Shown here: one piece after another, positions 8,798-18,336 of the stretch
Layout: every line of letters begins with the position of its first letter
Numbering within the stretch: position 1 is the stretch's first letter
Source of the DNA: an uncultured Porphyromonadaceae bacterium
GTDB taxonomy: Bacteria; Bacteroidota; Bacteroidia; Bacteroidales; Muribaculaceae
DNA: 48,255 nucleotides
Reading direction: 5' to 3'
Assembly (NCBI GenBank): GCA_947575235.1
Contig: CANPMT010000013.1
Location: 1 to 48,255, forward strand
Notes under the pieces: model-generated
The model's input: only the letters and a program-made list of their open reading frames with translations
What the model was told of the DNA's origin: nothing
Databases searched by the model: none
Made by a program: the position numbers and the translations under genes

Positions 8798-10018
8798 TCA
8801 GAATACATGCTTGCTATATTTTATAGCCTTTGCCCGTCGTGTGTCAATCTCTTTTTCAAATTGATTTGAATAAGGATAATACATATCGTAAACTTTAATA
8901 CTTCCAGACTTATTATAATTAGCCAAATATACCGTCATCGTTTGTAGACCAAACAAAGGGAGCATCACACATATCCATCCCAGATAATTCAATGTTATCA
9001 TTTTCTTTCTCATTTTAAAACTGGTATACATCCAATCAGCCATATTGATAATTATGAATAAATAGAAATAATGATGATAACGATGAAGGATTGTTATGCC
9101 TACATTCACGATTCCTAAATATATAGCTAATACGGAAATCATTTCAAATCTTACAAATGCTTTAGTATATTGGCCACATTCCATTCGTTTCTTTTTAACA
9201 TAATACAAAGCTATCAAAGGATATATGGCATATTTAATAATCGCGATGGAAGATCCAACAACGTTTAAATTATTTTCTCCGAGATTACTGTCGGCATAAG
9301 TCGCTGCTCTGTCGGCCATATTCTCAGTAAGAGCAATCAGTTGTATGAAATTGAACAGCCATTTATTTATCAAAAATGACACAATTAAAAGTAGAGGACC
9401 AACAATCAATGTTATTTTTCCCAAGACAAACATCTTTCTCATTCCAGGAAGAAGAATCAATGGCAAAAAGAAAAGTACGAATGCTGATACATGAAAAAGA
9501 AATGCAATTACCGCACATAAATAGTATAGAAGCCATTTCCCATCTCTAAATAATGGCCAACTCCATAGAAAAACACAAACCGCAAGAGCTTCTCTATAAA
9601 CCTCCATATTCAACATTATATAAAGAAAGAAGAGATAAAATAGGATTGCGGAGAAAAAATGTTTAGTATGATGCCACAGAAACCAGAACACACTACAATT
9701 TACTACTGTACTTATTACGAACTGAAGCAAGACAATATCAGAAGTAATCGTCCGGCATAAAGATTCGAATATAATATAAAGTGGTGCATAACGGCTCACA
9801 CTAAAATCTTTACCATTCAAATCAAATAAAACTTTTGCTTCCGCATAATGCCTCTCATAGTTCAAGGCATCTGTTCCCATCTTATATCTTAACCCTGACA
9901 GACATATCAGATACAACATTATTAATACTGCAAAAAACAGTCGACCCTTTTCCATACCTCTATAATCATAGACATACATCAAGGTCAATACGGCCAAAAT
10001 AATGATTAAATATATCAT
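8798..10018 (-). CDS. EpsG-family exopolysaccharide polymerase (Wzy-like)
   Basis: 406 residues with about eleven hydrophobic segments. The opening helices are followed by a periplasmic loop with RYKMGTDALNYERHY, characteristic of EpsG proteins, and later by YREALAVCVFLWSW and LFHVSAFVLFF. By family knowledge these inner-membrane proteins polymerise lipid-linked repeat units after the flippase has exported them. The start overlaps the flippase stop by 4 bp, placing it last in the leftward operon. No other polymerase is visible, so this is probably the Wzy of the locus. Confidence 0.85.
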   Translation of the reverse strand: MIYLIIILAVLTLMYVYDYRGMEKGRLFFAVLIMLYLICLSGLRYKMGTDALNYERHYAEAKVLFDLNGKDFSVSRYAPLYIIFESLCRTITSDIVLLQFVISTVVNCSVFWFLWHHTKHFFSAILFYLFFLYIMLNMEVYREALAVCVFLWSWPLFRDGKWLLYYLCAVIAFLFHVSAFVLFFLPLILLPGMRKMFVLGKITLIVGPLLLIVSFLINKWLFNFIQLIALTENMADRAATYADSNLGENNLNVVGSSIAIIKYAIYPLIALYYVKKKRMECGQYTKAFVRFEMISVLAIYLGIVNVGITILHRYHHYFYLFIIINMADWMYTSFKMRKKMITLNYLGWICVMLPLFGLQTMTVYLANYNKSGSIKVYDMYYPYSNQFEKEIDTRRAKAIKYSKHVF

Positions 10019-11463
10019 CTCTTTGAAGATTTAAACTCTATTATAAAACTCCTTACCGCTCTCAAATCAGCAGAATTTGTTATTATCGCCATTAAAAAAT
10101 AAACCCCAAACCCGATAGTTAATCCTAAAACAACTTTTTCCCAGTTTTGGTCAACTATGCTGACTGATATTACTATCAAGAGACCCATGACGATTGAATA
10201 TATTACCGTAGGAAAAATCTCTTTAATTTGCTGGAAGAATCCAAGTCTTAAATACTTTCCGGTATAGTAGGTATCTATTACCATATCTATAATAGCTCGC
10301 AAGACTTGTCCCCAACACATCATCAACAATCCGAGGGGTATAGTGGCGGCAACTATTACAATGCCAAAACCTTTTTTCCATAGTTCGCACCGAAGATAAT
10401 AGTCAGTTTTTCCTCGTACTTGGAGAAGATTCAAATTTAATGTATCCAAGGGTATCCACATCATAGCTAAACACAGTACTGAAAGTAATGGCCCCGCCCC
10501 TCTCCATTTCTCTCCCACTACCATAACAATAATGGGTTCAGCAAGCAATGACAAGCTAATCATTAAAGGGAACACCACAAAGGCAAGAATCCTTAGAAAT
10601 TGTGTAAATACAAGTTTCAATTTATCTTGATCATCCTGCAAGCTGCAAAGAACAGGATAAGATACCCTTTGAAATATATTACCGATATTGTCTGAGGGAA
10701 GCTGTCCAAATTGATATGCTCGGGTGTATAATCCCAGCGAAGCTGCCTGGTAAAATTTACCAATAACAAGAAGATATACATCTCTATAAATGGTATGAAT
10801 TACTCCTGCTATTGTAAAATTAGAGCCAAAATTAAAGAAATACTTCAACGATGGAATTGAGAAACTTAAACTCGGCTTCCAAGTTGAATACACCCATAAA
10901 AGCACACTGTTCAGAAAACATTTTATCAACTGATAATATGCGATAGCCCATACCCCAAATCCTGAATAGGCCATTGCGATTCCCACTCCTCCCGATAAGA
11001 CAGAGGAGATAAAGGTAGCTTTTGTCTGAGTCTTGAAGTCCATAGCGGCTGTCAACAACGCCTTTGGCACCATTACAACTGCATTCAATATCAGACTTAT
11101 ACCAATCACTCTTAAAAGTGGTGTCAGTATTGGTTGACTGAAAAATCGTGCGATAGCATCTGCACTGAAAAATAATATGGTATATAAGAATAAGGAGAGA
11201 CCCAAATTGAATATAAAGGCTGTTGAACAGTCTTTCTTAGAACGATCCTGCTTTCTTACCAAAGCTTGCGTCACGCCTGAATCTGTAATTGTCTGAGCTA
11301 CATCTATAAAAATAGTTAGCATTCCCACCAAACCATAATCTGCCTTGGTGAGAATTCTGGACATTATCACAATTACCCCGAATGTGATAAATTGGCTGGA
11401 AAACCTTTCTATCGCACTCCAGGTAAAACCTTTTGCTGTTTTATGTTTCAGCGAATTTGACAT
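10015..11463 (-). CDS. lipopolysaccharide/exopolysaccharide flippase, Wzx/WzxC type (MOP superfamily)
   Basis: 482 residues with 12-14 hydrophobic helices. The N-terminus KHKTAKGFTWSAIERF followed by ILTKADYGLVGML is typical of WzxC-like MOP exporters, as is the later YQFGQLPSDNIGNIFQRVSYPVL. It should flip undecaprenyl-linked repeat units to the periplasmic face. Its ATG lies 11 bp after the CpsB-like gene; that gap is also where composition drops from GC-rich to AT-rich, suggesting that the polymer-specific cassette begins here. Confidence 0.9.
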   Translation of the reverse strand: MSNSLKHKTAKGFTWSAIERFSSQFITFGVIVIMSRILTKADYGLVGMLTIFIDVAQTITDSGVTQALVRKQDRSKKDCSTAFIFNLGLSLFLYTILFFSADAIARFFSQPILTPLLRVIGISLILNAVVMVPKALLTAAMDFKTQTKATFISSVLSGGVGIAMAYSGFGVWAIAYYQLIKCFLNSVLLWVYSTWKPSLSFSIPSLKYFFNFGSNFTIAGVIHTIYRDVYLLVIGKFYQAASLGLYTRAYQFGQLPSDNIGNIFQRVSYPVLCSLQDDQDKLKLVFTQFLRILAFVVFPLMISLSLLAEPIIVMVVGEKWRGAGPLLSVLCLAMMWIPLDTLNLNLLQVRGKTDYYLRCELWKKGFGIVIVAATIPLGLLMMCWGQVLRAIIDMVIDTYYTGKYLRLGFFQQIKEIFPTVIYSIVMGLLIVISVSIVDQNWEKVVLGLTIGFGVYFLMAIITNSADLRAVRSFIIEFKSSKR

Positions 11464-11474
11464 TCAGTATAATA

Positions 11475-12200
11475 TCACGAAATCATAGGATTACGGGCTA
11501 TATCATACATTTTCTCCAAAGCAGATGACTTCTTCGGAGCCATACCGATATAGTTCTCCACAGCCTTCAATCTGTGTACATCGCTTCCGGTGAGGTCTAT
11601 CATACATTTAGAAAGAAGCCACTCGGCCTTCTTCTGGGCTGTCTCGCCGTATGCACCTACAAGCGACATAAAGTTCATCTGGAAGATGATGCCTTTATCT
11701 TTCAGTTTCTTGTAGTCTTTCTGCTCCATATAGCGGTAGCGCTCGGGATGTGCCAATATGGGGAAGTAGCCGGCACTCTTTATCTTCTCAAGTATCCCCT
11801 CCATCCCCATCGGGGGGGTATAGTAGGAGGTCTCTACCAAAAGATGGTTACCATCGTCACCTATCGGCAGAAGATCCCCCTCTTCAAGACGCTGCTCGAA
11901 GAGGTTGTCGAGCATATTCTCGGCCGCCAATTTTATCTCCACGTTCCCTGTCCAGGCTTCCTTCAATTCCGCGAAACGGGCCTTGAGATCGGCCGGACGG
12001 TTGGGAAAGTCCTCCATCACATGGGGGGTAAGCCATACTTTTCTGAACCCGAGCGCCTCGTAGGCACGTAGCACTTCAAGCGATTCATCAAGTGTGCGGA
12101 TGCCGTCATCCACACCGGGGAGTATATGGGAATGCCAGTCGGTGAACCCTTCGAACATTCCCGATTCTTTCAAACTTTTTACTGATTTAAATGGCCACAT
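11475..12200 (-). CDS. CpsB/YwqE-like tyrosine-protein phosphatase (PHP fold)
   Basis: 241 residues from ATG 12200 (MWPFKSVKSLKES). A longer reading frame runs into the kinase gene, but the start 10 bp after the kinase stop gives the usual family N-terminus. Metal ligands appear in DWHSHILPGVDDG (His23, His25), LTPHV, ILAHPER and the GSDVHR motif near the C-terminus, all expected of PHP phosphatases. The enzyme dephosphorylates the tyrosine-rich tail of the adjacent Wzc-type kinase and thereby controls polymer length and export. Length is normal. Confidence 0.92.
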   Translation of the reverse strand: MWPFKSVKSLKESGMFEGFTDWHSHILPGVDDGIRTLDESLEVLRAYEALGFRKVWLTPHVMEDFPNRPADLKARFAELKEAWTGNVEIKLAAENMLDNLFEQRLEEGDLLPIGDDGNHLLVETSYYTPPMGMEGILEKIKSAGYFPILAHPERYRYMEQKDYKKLKDKGIIFQMNFMSLVGAYGETAQKKAEWLLSKCMIDLTGSDVHRLKAVENYIGMAPKKSSALEKMYDIARNPMIS

Positions 12201-12210
12201 ATCTGTTGCA

Positions 12211-14613
12211 TTAATAGTGCTGGTAATTGCCGTAGGTGTAATAACGGCTGTGGCTCTCATCCGTCCCGTTGAGGATGAGGCTCATATGATTGAACTTTCG
12301 CTCCTTGTAGAACTCGTTGAGCTCGGCCAACGCGCTCTTCTCGAGGAGTCCGGCACGCACCACAAAAAGGGTGCTGTCGGCATATTTCCCTACTATCTGG
12401 GTGTCTACCACCACATTCACCGGTGGACAGTCAAGGAAGATGTAGTCGTAGTCAGCTTTCGCCTGGCTGATTATCTCCTCAAGCCGTCCGTTCTCTAAGA
12501 GTTCGGCGGGGTTGGGTGGCATCTTCCCTACGGGAAGTATCGAGAGATTGCTGTCGGCCGGTGAGGGTATGGTGAGTTTTCTCCAGTCGTCAGTCGCCCC
12601 TGACAGGTAATCGGTGATTCCCTTGCCGGGCATTCCCACATACATTGAGGTGGAGCCATGACGCAGGTCACAGTCTATGAGGAGCACTCTCTTCTTCTTC
12701 AACGCGAAACTGAGTCCCAAGTTGTAGGAGATAAATGATTTTCCGCTGCCGGGGTTGAATGATGTGAGCATCACCACCTGGCATCTCTCAGTGCCTTTCG
12801 ACATGAATTCCATGTTGCTGCGTATTACGCGGAACGCCTCGTTCACAACGTCGCGCTTACCCTCCTCGACAACCGCCATCGGCGCTTTCTCATCCTTGAG
12901 TTTGACTTTCTTCTTAGATGAGGCGTTGTTCTTAAGTCGGGCTTTCCCTACCTGCGGAATCTCTCCGGCGAACGGCATGCTGATTCCATCCAGGTCTTTG
13001 CGTGCGCGCACCTTTGTGTCGCCGGTGACTTTCATATACACAGCGCAGGCCGGAATGGCCAATCCTAAGATGAAGGCGAATGCGAGAATCAGATTCTTCT
13101 TAGGCGATATGGGTTTCAGCGAACCCATCGGAGGGGTTATGACGCGTGTGTTGTCAGCTGTGAATTTCTGACTAAGCTCATTCTCCTCACGTTTCTCAAG
13201 AAGGAATAGATAGAGGTTCTCCTTTACCTGCTGCTGACGCTGTTCTGACAGAAGCGGGAGCGTCTTCTCGGGAGCTGATGATATGGTGCCTTTAGCCTTG
13301 GCCTGTTCTTTACGTGCGGAAGCGAGATTGGTCTGCAGCTGGGTCAACTGATTGGCAAAGCCTTTCGATATTGCCGCGCGCAGGGCATCCAACTGCTGGT
13401 CGTAATCCTTTACCAATGGGTTGGATTCGGATGAACTGCTTACAAGGGTGTTGCGCGCGAGGAGGAGGTCATTATATTTCGCAATCTGCACCTCAATCTC
13501 CTGGCTCTGCAGACCTGTATTGTTGGGAATGACTGTATTCTGATGCGACTTATCGTTGAGATATGACTGCATCATCTTGGTCAGTTCTATGCTTGTATTG
13601 AGCTGGACAATCTTCTCCTCATACTCCTGGTCTTTCTCCATAAGGGCCATTCCCTCCGCATAGAGGTTGATCGAGCCTGTGGATGAACGGTATTTGGCGA
13701 TATTGGAGTCAACATTCCCTAACTCACGTTCTATGACGCTGAGACGGTCATCGATAAAGTCTGAGGTAGCCTTGGCTATACGGTTCTTGTCATCAACATA
13801 GTTCTGGTTGTAGACGGCCACCACCTCATTCAGTATGGCGACAGCCCTCTCAACATTCGGATCCTTTATTGTCAGTTCTATAACCTCGGCATATTCATCC
13901 ACAAGGTCACCCTGCAATCTGGTGCTGTAGTTCTCTATTGTTGACTGCAATCCACCTTTGGCGACGTTAATCCTCATTGTCTCCTCCAGAGGGGCACCCT
14001 CGTAAGCGGGATTGGCACCGAAGTACACCTTTCCCAAAGGTGTGTTGATTGTAGCACCGAGTTTCGTCTTAATCTCGTCGTCAAATTTCAACTTGCCTCC
14101 GGGCACACCCTTCACAAACTTGTAAAGCGTTGCGGTGCCGTCGGGATTAAGGTCGCATTTGAAGCTGCCGCTCCCCTGAGAGTCTATATCGAGGAGACGC
14201 ACTTCAATCGGGAGAGACGATCCGAACAAGGTGACAGGATGCAACCCTTCACGGGTTGCATAATTCATTTCGAGATGCAGACGGTCAATCACCTCTGCAA
14301 GGATAGCGGGTGAGGTGATTGAGATGAGCTCGTTGTTGACACTGCTGTTGCTTGAGAACAAGCCCAAGGCGGCAAAGGTGCTTGGAACGGCCCCGATGCC
14401 ACCCCCTGAATCCTGATCCTTTATCAGAATCTGCTCATAACGCTCATATACGGGTTCTTTGCGGAGCACGTATAGCACTCCAAGCCCCACACATACCACC
14501 AATGATACGGCAAACCATAACCATTTCTTCAGGCAGGCCTGCATGAATTCCTGTAGAGAGAAGGTCTCTACCTCTCCCGATGACACAACGTTGTTTGATG
14601 CTGTTTCAGCCAT
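12211..14613 (-). CDS. Wzc/GumC-type polysaccharide co-polymerase and tyrosine autokinase
   Basis: 800 residues. An N-terminal Wzz-type chain-length domain begins with a membrane helix (about 32-52), followed by a long periplasmic coiled-coil section and a second helix near residues 510-530. The cytoplasmic BY-kinase domain has a Walker A in NPGSGKSF (about 619-626), Walker A' LLIDCDLRHG (about 644) and Walker B FLDCPP. The last 12 residues hold five tyrosines (SRYYTYGNYQHY), the autophosphorylation cluster. It controls chain length and couples polymerisation to export through the Wza-like lipoprotein encoded 25 bp upstream. The phosphatase encoded next should reverse its phosphorylation. Confidence 0.95.
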   Translation of the reverse strand: MAETASNNVVSSGEVETFSLQEFMQACLKKWLWFAVSLVVCVGLGVLYVLRKEPVYERYEQILIKDQDSGGGIGAVPSTFAALGLFSSNSSVNNELISITSPAILAEVIDRLHLEMNYATREGLHPVTLFGSSLPIEVRLLDIDSQGSGSFKCDLNPDGTATLYKFVKGVPGGKLKFDDEIKTKLGATINTPLGKVYFGANPAYEGAPLEETMRINVAKGGLQSTIENYSTRLQGDLVDEYAEVIELTIKDPNVERAVAILNEVVAVYNQNYVDDKNRIAKATSDFIDDRLSVIERELGNVDSNIAKYRSSTGSINLYAEGMALMEKDQEYEEKIVQLNTSIELTKMMQSYLNDKSHQNTVIPNNTGLQSQEIEVQIAKYNDLLLARNTLVSSSSESNPLVKDYDQQLDALRAAISKGFANQLTQLQTNLASARKEQAKAKGTISSAPEKTLPLLSEQRQQQVKENLYLFLLEKREENELSQKFTADNTRVITPPMGSLKPISPKKNLILAFAFILGLAIPACAVYMKVTGDTKVRARKDLDGISMPFAGEIPQVGKARLKNNASSKKKVKLKDEKAPMAVVEEGKRDVVNEAFRVIRSNMEFMSKGTERCQVVMLTSFNPGSGKSFISYNLGLSFALKKKRVLLIDCDLRHGSTSMYVGMPGKGITDYLSGATDDWRKLTIPSPADSNLSILPVGKMPPNPAELLENGRLEEIISQAKADYDYIFLDCPPVNVVVDTQIVGKYADSTLFVVRAGLLEKSALAELNEFYKERKFNHMSLILNGTDESHSRYYTYGNYQHY

Positions 14614-14638
14614 TCCTTTTATTATGTTATGGTGTTAA

Positions 14639-15478
14639 TTACTTAAATATCAAGACTGCCACCGATGTCAGAAGTGATGCCACCGACACCCAGAAACTGG
14701 TTGAGAGGACATTATTGCCGTTGACGGTGGTCTGACGCTTGCGCACTCCGTTAGGCTCCACATAGATGATGTCACCCTGCTGCATGTAGTAGGCGGGTGA
14801 GGCCACAGCATCTGTTATGTTGGTGAGGTCAATGCGGTAGGTGTGAATGCCGTCGGCCTCCTGACGCACCACAGCCACATTCTCCCTCTGCCCCTGGATG
14901 GTCATATCTCCCGCCAATGCCAAGGCATCGAGGAGCGTAAGCTCGTCGCGGTTGATGTCATAGCGCCCCGGTTTTGTAACCTCGCCCAACACTGATATGC
15001 CGGTGTTGAGGAATTCCACTGTCACAATCGGGTCTTTCACCAGGTCACGACCTATAAGGTCGCCCTTTATGAAGGCTGCCAATTCGCTGCGCGTCATACC
15101 GGCCACCTTTATCATACCCAAAACCGGGAAGTCAATCTCACCCTCGGGAGTGACGGTATAGTCGGCCAATCCCTCGGAGCTGCCATAATACACTCTCGAA
15201 GTCACTCCCTCGGCCGGACCGGAAGCCTGTCCGAGACGGCTCGTTATCACCGGGAGGTTGAAGAGGTCGGAGAGCGACTTATCTTTCGATTTCACGATAA
15301 TCGAGAGCTTGTCGCCCGGCTGTATCTTTATCTGTATGGGCTTGGCTGTCTGTGGTATCACCACATTATCCAGATCCTGGAAATATGCCACATTCTTAGG
15401 TGTGGAGCAACTCGCTGCCCCAACGAGGAGCAGAGCTGCCGCAAGGGTGCGGACTGTTCTGATAAATCCTTTTTTCAT
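14639..15478 (-). CDS. Wza-like polysaccharide export lipoprotein
   Basis: 279 residues from ATG 15478 (MKKGFIRTVR). The longer upstream frame is rejected because this ATG directly opens a lipoprotein signal ending at Cys24 (LLLVGAASC). The poly-export domain begins at KIQPGDKLSIIVKSKD, and an SLBB-type domain follows (VLGEVTKPGRYDINRDELTLLDALALAG). A hydrophobic C-terminal stretch (SFWVSVASLLTSVAVLIF) could cross the outer membrane or anchor the protein. It forms the outer-membrane channel for the polymer and works with the adjacent Wzc-like kinase. Confidence 0.93.
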   Translation of the reverse strand: MKKGFIRTVRTLAAALLLVGAASCSTPKNVAYFQDLDNVVIPQTAKPIQIKIQPGDKLSIIVKSKDKSLSDLFNLPVITSRLGQASGPAEGVTSRVYYGSSEGLADYTVTPEGEIDFPVLGMIKVAGMTRSELAAFIKGDLIGRDLVKDPIVTVEFLNTGISVLGEVTKPGRYDINRDELTLLDALALAGDMTIQGQRENVAVVRQEADGIHTYRIDLTNITDAVASPAYYMQQGDIIYVEPNGVRKRQTTVNGNNVLSTSFWVSVASLLTSVAVLIFK

Positions 15479-15507
15479 GTCAGGTGTCGGTAGATGCTGA
15501 GACTGGC

Positions 15508-16635
15508 TCAGTCGTAAAGTTTCACATTGAGAGTTTTCTCCCTGCGAGATATGGCCTGTGTCATAAGCATGTTGACGATAGTCCATATCACGACGTCGGT
15601 CACTATGAGCACTGTCGGGTTGCAGTAAGGCGACAGCAGCACATTAACGATGATGAAAAGCGCCGACCAAAGCATTATCACGATAAGCGCCGCGCTCTGG
15701 TTCATACCCAAAGCGAGGAGCTTGTGATGTATGTGGCACTTGTCGGGGAGAAAGGGGTTGCGATGATGGCGCACACGGTGCAGATACACCCTCACCACAT
15801 CAAAGCAGGGTATGATGAGGGGGGAGAGGGCTATCACAACAGGGTTATACCTGATTGTAAAACCGTCCTGGTCGATATGGAGCACTGCAATGGCGCAGAA
15901 CACCAGAATCATGCCTGTTGTGAGGGCACCGGTGTCGCCCATGAAAATCTTTTTCTGTTTGAGAGGATTGCCAAACACATTATAGAAGAAGAACGGGAGC
16001 AGTGTGCCTGCAGCCGCGCTTGCGAGCAAGGAATAGATATGGTCGTCTGAGATATAGAAGATGGCGGCATAGAACACCAGAGCCACCGTGCTCAGGCCGG
16101 AGGCAAGACCGTCGATGCCGTCGATAAGGTTGATCGAGTTCACGATAAAGACCACGGCGAAAGCGGTCACGAGCCAGCCGAACCAGTCAGGGAGCTCATG
16201 TAGCCAGAAAAAGCCGTAAAGGTCGTTGATATACATACCCGAGGCCACTATGAGTATCGACGACATAATCTGCACCATGAACTTGGCGGAATACTTCACA
16301 CCCACCAGGTCATCAGCCATACCGACAAGGAACATCAGGAGCACGGCGCAAATCATGAAATACATGGGCACCATTGAATCGGCCATATCAAGAAGCACAA
16401 TGTCCCCTCCGAAAAGGAGATTGCTTCCTACCACCACGCCTAATGAGAAGAGGATGGATGGGAGAAACGCGATGCCACCCAAGCGAGGCACCACCCCCTT
16501 GTGTATCTTGCGCTCGTCAACTTCATCGAAAAGTTTCTTGCGGAACGCGATAAGAAGAATCTGCGGTATGATTATACCCGCCAATATCAACGATATGCCG
16601 AAGGCGATAATGTCATTGGTAATCCAATCTATCAT
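15508..16635 (-). CDS. WecA/MraY-family undecaprenyl-phosphate sugar-1-phosphate transferase
   Basis: 375 residues from ATG 16635 (MIDWITNDII); the promoter at 16677-16709 excludes the longer frame starting at 16701. Polytopic, about 10-11 helices. Signature motifs are HKGVVPRLGGIAF, the catalytic MADDLVGVKYSAKF, NLIDGIDGLASG, the MGDTGAL loop and the basic HRVRHHRNPF/HIHHKLL loop. It transfers HexNAc-1-phosphate from a UDP-sugar to undecaprenyl phosphate, the first committed step of the polymer. It heads the leftward operon. A second initiating enzyme of another superfamily lies at 23426. Confidence 0.93.
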   Translation of the reverse strand: MIDWITNDIIAFGISLILAGIIIPQILLIAFRKKLFDEVDERKIHKGVVPRLGGIAFLPSILFSLGVVVGSNLLFGGDIVLLDMADSMVPMYFMICAVLLMFLVGMADDLVGVKYSAKFMVQIMSSILIVASGMYINDLYGFFWLHELPDWFGWLVTAFAVVFIVNSINLIDGIDGLASGLSTVALVFYAAIFYISDDHIYSLLASAAAGTLLPFFFYNVFGNPLKQKKIFMGDTGALTTGMILVFCAIAVLHIDQDGFTIRYNPVVIALSPLIIPCFDVVRVYLHRVRHHRNPFLPDKCHIHHKLLALGMNQSAALIVIMLWSALFIIVNVLLSPYCNPTVLIVTDVVIWTIVNMLMTQAISRREKTLNVKLYD

Positions 16636-16676
16636 ATTATTTCTGTTTCTTTGTTGTCTGGTATATATTGAGGTTG

Positions 16677-16709
16677 CAAAGTTAGTTAAATTTTTTTGCA
16701 TTTCCCCAA
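16677..16709 (-). promoter_or_regulatory. promoter of the leftward export operon
   Basis: Read on the minus strand, 16684-16677 is TAACTTTG, an exact TAnnTTTG -7 box, and a TTG at 16709-16707 sits 22 bp upstream as a -33 element. It drives the WecA-like to EpsG-like operon (16635 down to 8798). Confidence 0.7.
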
Positions 16710-16766
16710 CATGAAACTTCCTTGTTTCGACTACTCTATCACAAAAACGAATATTTCGCCGTTTTA

Positions 16767-16797
16767 TTGAATATGTCGGTTATTTATGTTAACTTTG
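16767..16797 (+). promoter_or_regulatory. promoter of the Wzi gene
   Basis: An exact -7 box TAACTTTG at 16790-16797 lies 20 bp after TTG at 16767-16769. It is divergent from, and nearly the same sequence as, the export operon promoter, so the two transcription units could be co-regulated. Confidence 0.7.
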
Positions 16798-16857
16798 CAG
16801 ACTCTAATTTGACAAGCGAAACAGGCTATGCAGTGTACCTTCCTGTACCGACATCAT

Positions 16858-18336
16858 ATGATGTCTACTTTTATTTTACTTCTGCTTCTGACGGGCGTCT
16901 CTCTAAATATGTCAGCCGAAAGAATCGACTCGTTGCGTTACGAGGCCGAGATAAGAGCATCTTTCTCAGCCGGGGCTAACACACCTTTCTGGTTGGTAAA
17001 CAATCTGCAGGGTCTTGGCAATCCTGAGAAAAACTCCGGATTTGCAAGGGGAGCTTTATATAAGGATATGGATGAGTCGAGGCGTTTCTCATGGGGTGCC
17101 GGCATCGACCTTGCCGGAGCATGGCGCAACACGTCGCCTTTCTACATCCATCAGCTTTATGGAGAGGTAAAATACCGTTCATTGGATGCCCTTATCGGAA
17201 GCAAGGTCATATCAACCGACTATAATGACCCCCGCCTCTCATCAGGCAGTCTCCTATATTCAGTAAATGCCCTTCCTATTCCACAAGTGCGAGTGGGAAT
17301 CTTTGACTATGCCGATTTCTGGGGGTGCAAAGGGTGGTTTGCAGTAAAGGGCTATATCGCATACGGCATGTTCACTGACTCAGCATGGCAACGGGAATGG
17401 GTGGCGGATGATACAAAACGTACGGAGGATGTACTGTTTCATTCGAAAGGATTGTGGATCCGTGGTGGCAATCCCGACCGGTTCCCCCTTCAGGCAGAGG
17501 TAGGTATAGAGATGGCCACCCAATTCGGGGGCACCGCCTATGAGAACGGGAAGGTGGTTCATCGCCATGCCGGATTCAAGGATTGGCTAAAAGCATTCTT
17601 CCCGGTAAAAAACACAAGAGAATCACTCATGGGTGAGTCGACAAGTATTGACGGCAATATGCTCGGCCAATACACCATTGCCCTCTCTTGGCAACCGAAA
17701 GCAGACTGGAGCGTGAGAGGATATTATGAGCATTTCTTCGAAGACCAGTCAATGATGACATTTGAATATGGATGGAAAGATGGCCTTTGGGGCATCGAGG
17801 CTGAGTTCCCCGAAAACCGATTCGTGTCGAAGTTGGTATATGAATTTCTATATACAAAAGACCAGGCGGGTGCAGTCAACAATGATTCATCTGACAAAGT
17901 GCCCGAACAGGTAAGTGGAAGAGATAATTATTATAACAACTCATTCTATCCCGGCTGGCAACATTGGGGTATGGGGATAGGGAATCCCCTGATGCTGTCG
18001 CCCATCTATAATGAGAACCATCTTCTCACATTTCTCGACAACCGCATCATAGCGCACCACTTTGGCATAGCGGGCAATCCGACAAATGACCTTGACTATC
18101 GACTGCTTCTATCATTTTCAAAAAACTGGGGTTCGTATGCCCGGCCATATCCGGAGGTCCTGAACAACTTCAACGCTCTTGCAGAGGTGACATGGCATCC
18201 TGCAAAGTTCAAAGGCTGGTACGGGTCATTTGGTGTGGCTTGTGATACCGGCAGTCTTTTGGGACGCAGTTTGGGAGTGGCGGTTACATTAGGGAAAACC
18301 GGATTTTTCAGGATGTCAAAAAAATCAAAGAGATGA
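16858..18336 (+). CDS. Wzi-family capsule assembly outer-membrane protein
   Basis: 492 residues from ATG 16858 (MMSTFILLLLLTGVSLNMSA, a signal peptide); ATG 16828 would add ten residues and remains possible. The mature protein starts with a YEAEIRASFSAGANTPFWLVNNLQG segment and continues as alternating beta strands to the end, as in 18-stranded Wzi barrels. Wzi is an outer-membrane lectin that helps attach or assemble capsule at the surface. It has its own promoter opposite the export operon and overlaps the following lipoprotein gene by 4 bp. Confidence 0.9.
   Translation: MMSTFILLLLLTGVSLNMSAERIDSLRYEAEIRASFSAGANTPFWLVNNLQGLGNPEKNSGFARGALYKDMDESRRFSWGAGIDLAGAWRNTSPFYIHQLYGEVKYRSLDALIGSKVISTDYNDPRLSSGSLLYSVNALPIPQVRVGIFDYADFWGCKGWFAVKGYIAYGMFTDSAWQREWVADDTKRTEDVLFHSKGLWIRGGNPDRFPLQAEVGIEMATQFGGTAYENGKVVHRHAGFKDWLKAFFPVKNTRESLMGESTSIDGNMLGQYTIALSWQPKADWSVRGYYEHFFEDQSMMTFEYGWKDGLWGIEAEFPENRFVSKLVYEFLYTKDQAGAVNNDSSDKVPEQVSGRDNYYNNSFYPGWQHWGMGIGNPLMLSPIYNENHLLTFLDNRIIAHHFGIAGNPTNDLDYRLLLSFSKNWGSYARPYPEVLNNFNALAEVTWHPAKFKGWYGSFGVACDTGSLLGRSLGVAVTLGKTGFFRMSKKSKR

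Noticed and set aside
16677..16797. Phase-variable invertible promoter, as in Bacteroides capsule loci
   Set aside because: The two divergent promoters look alike, but I found no inverted repeats of 10 bp or more flanking a segment, and no invertase gene.
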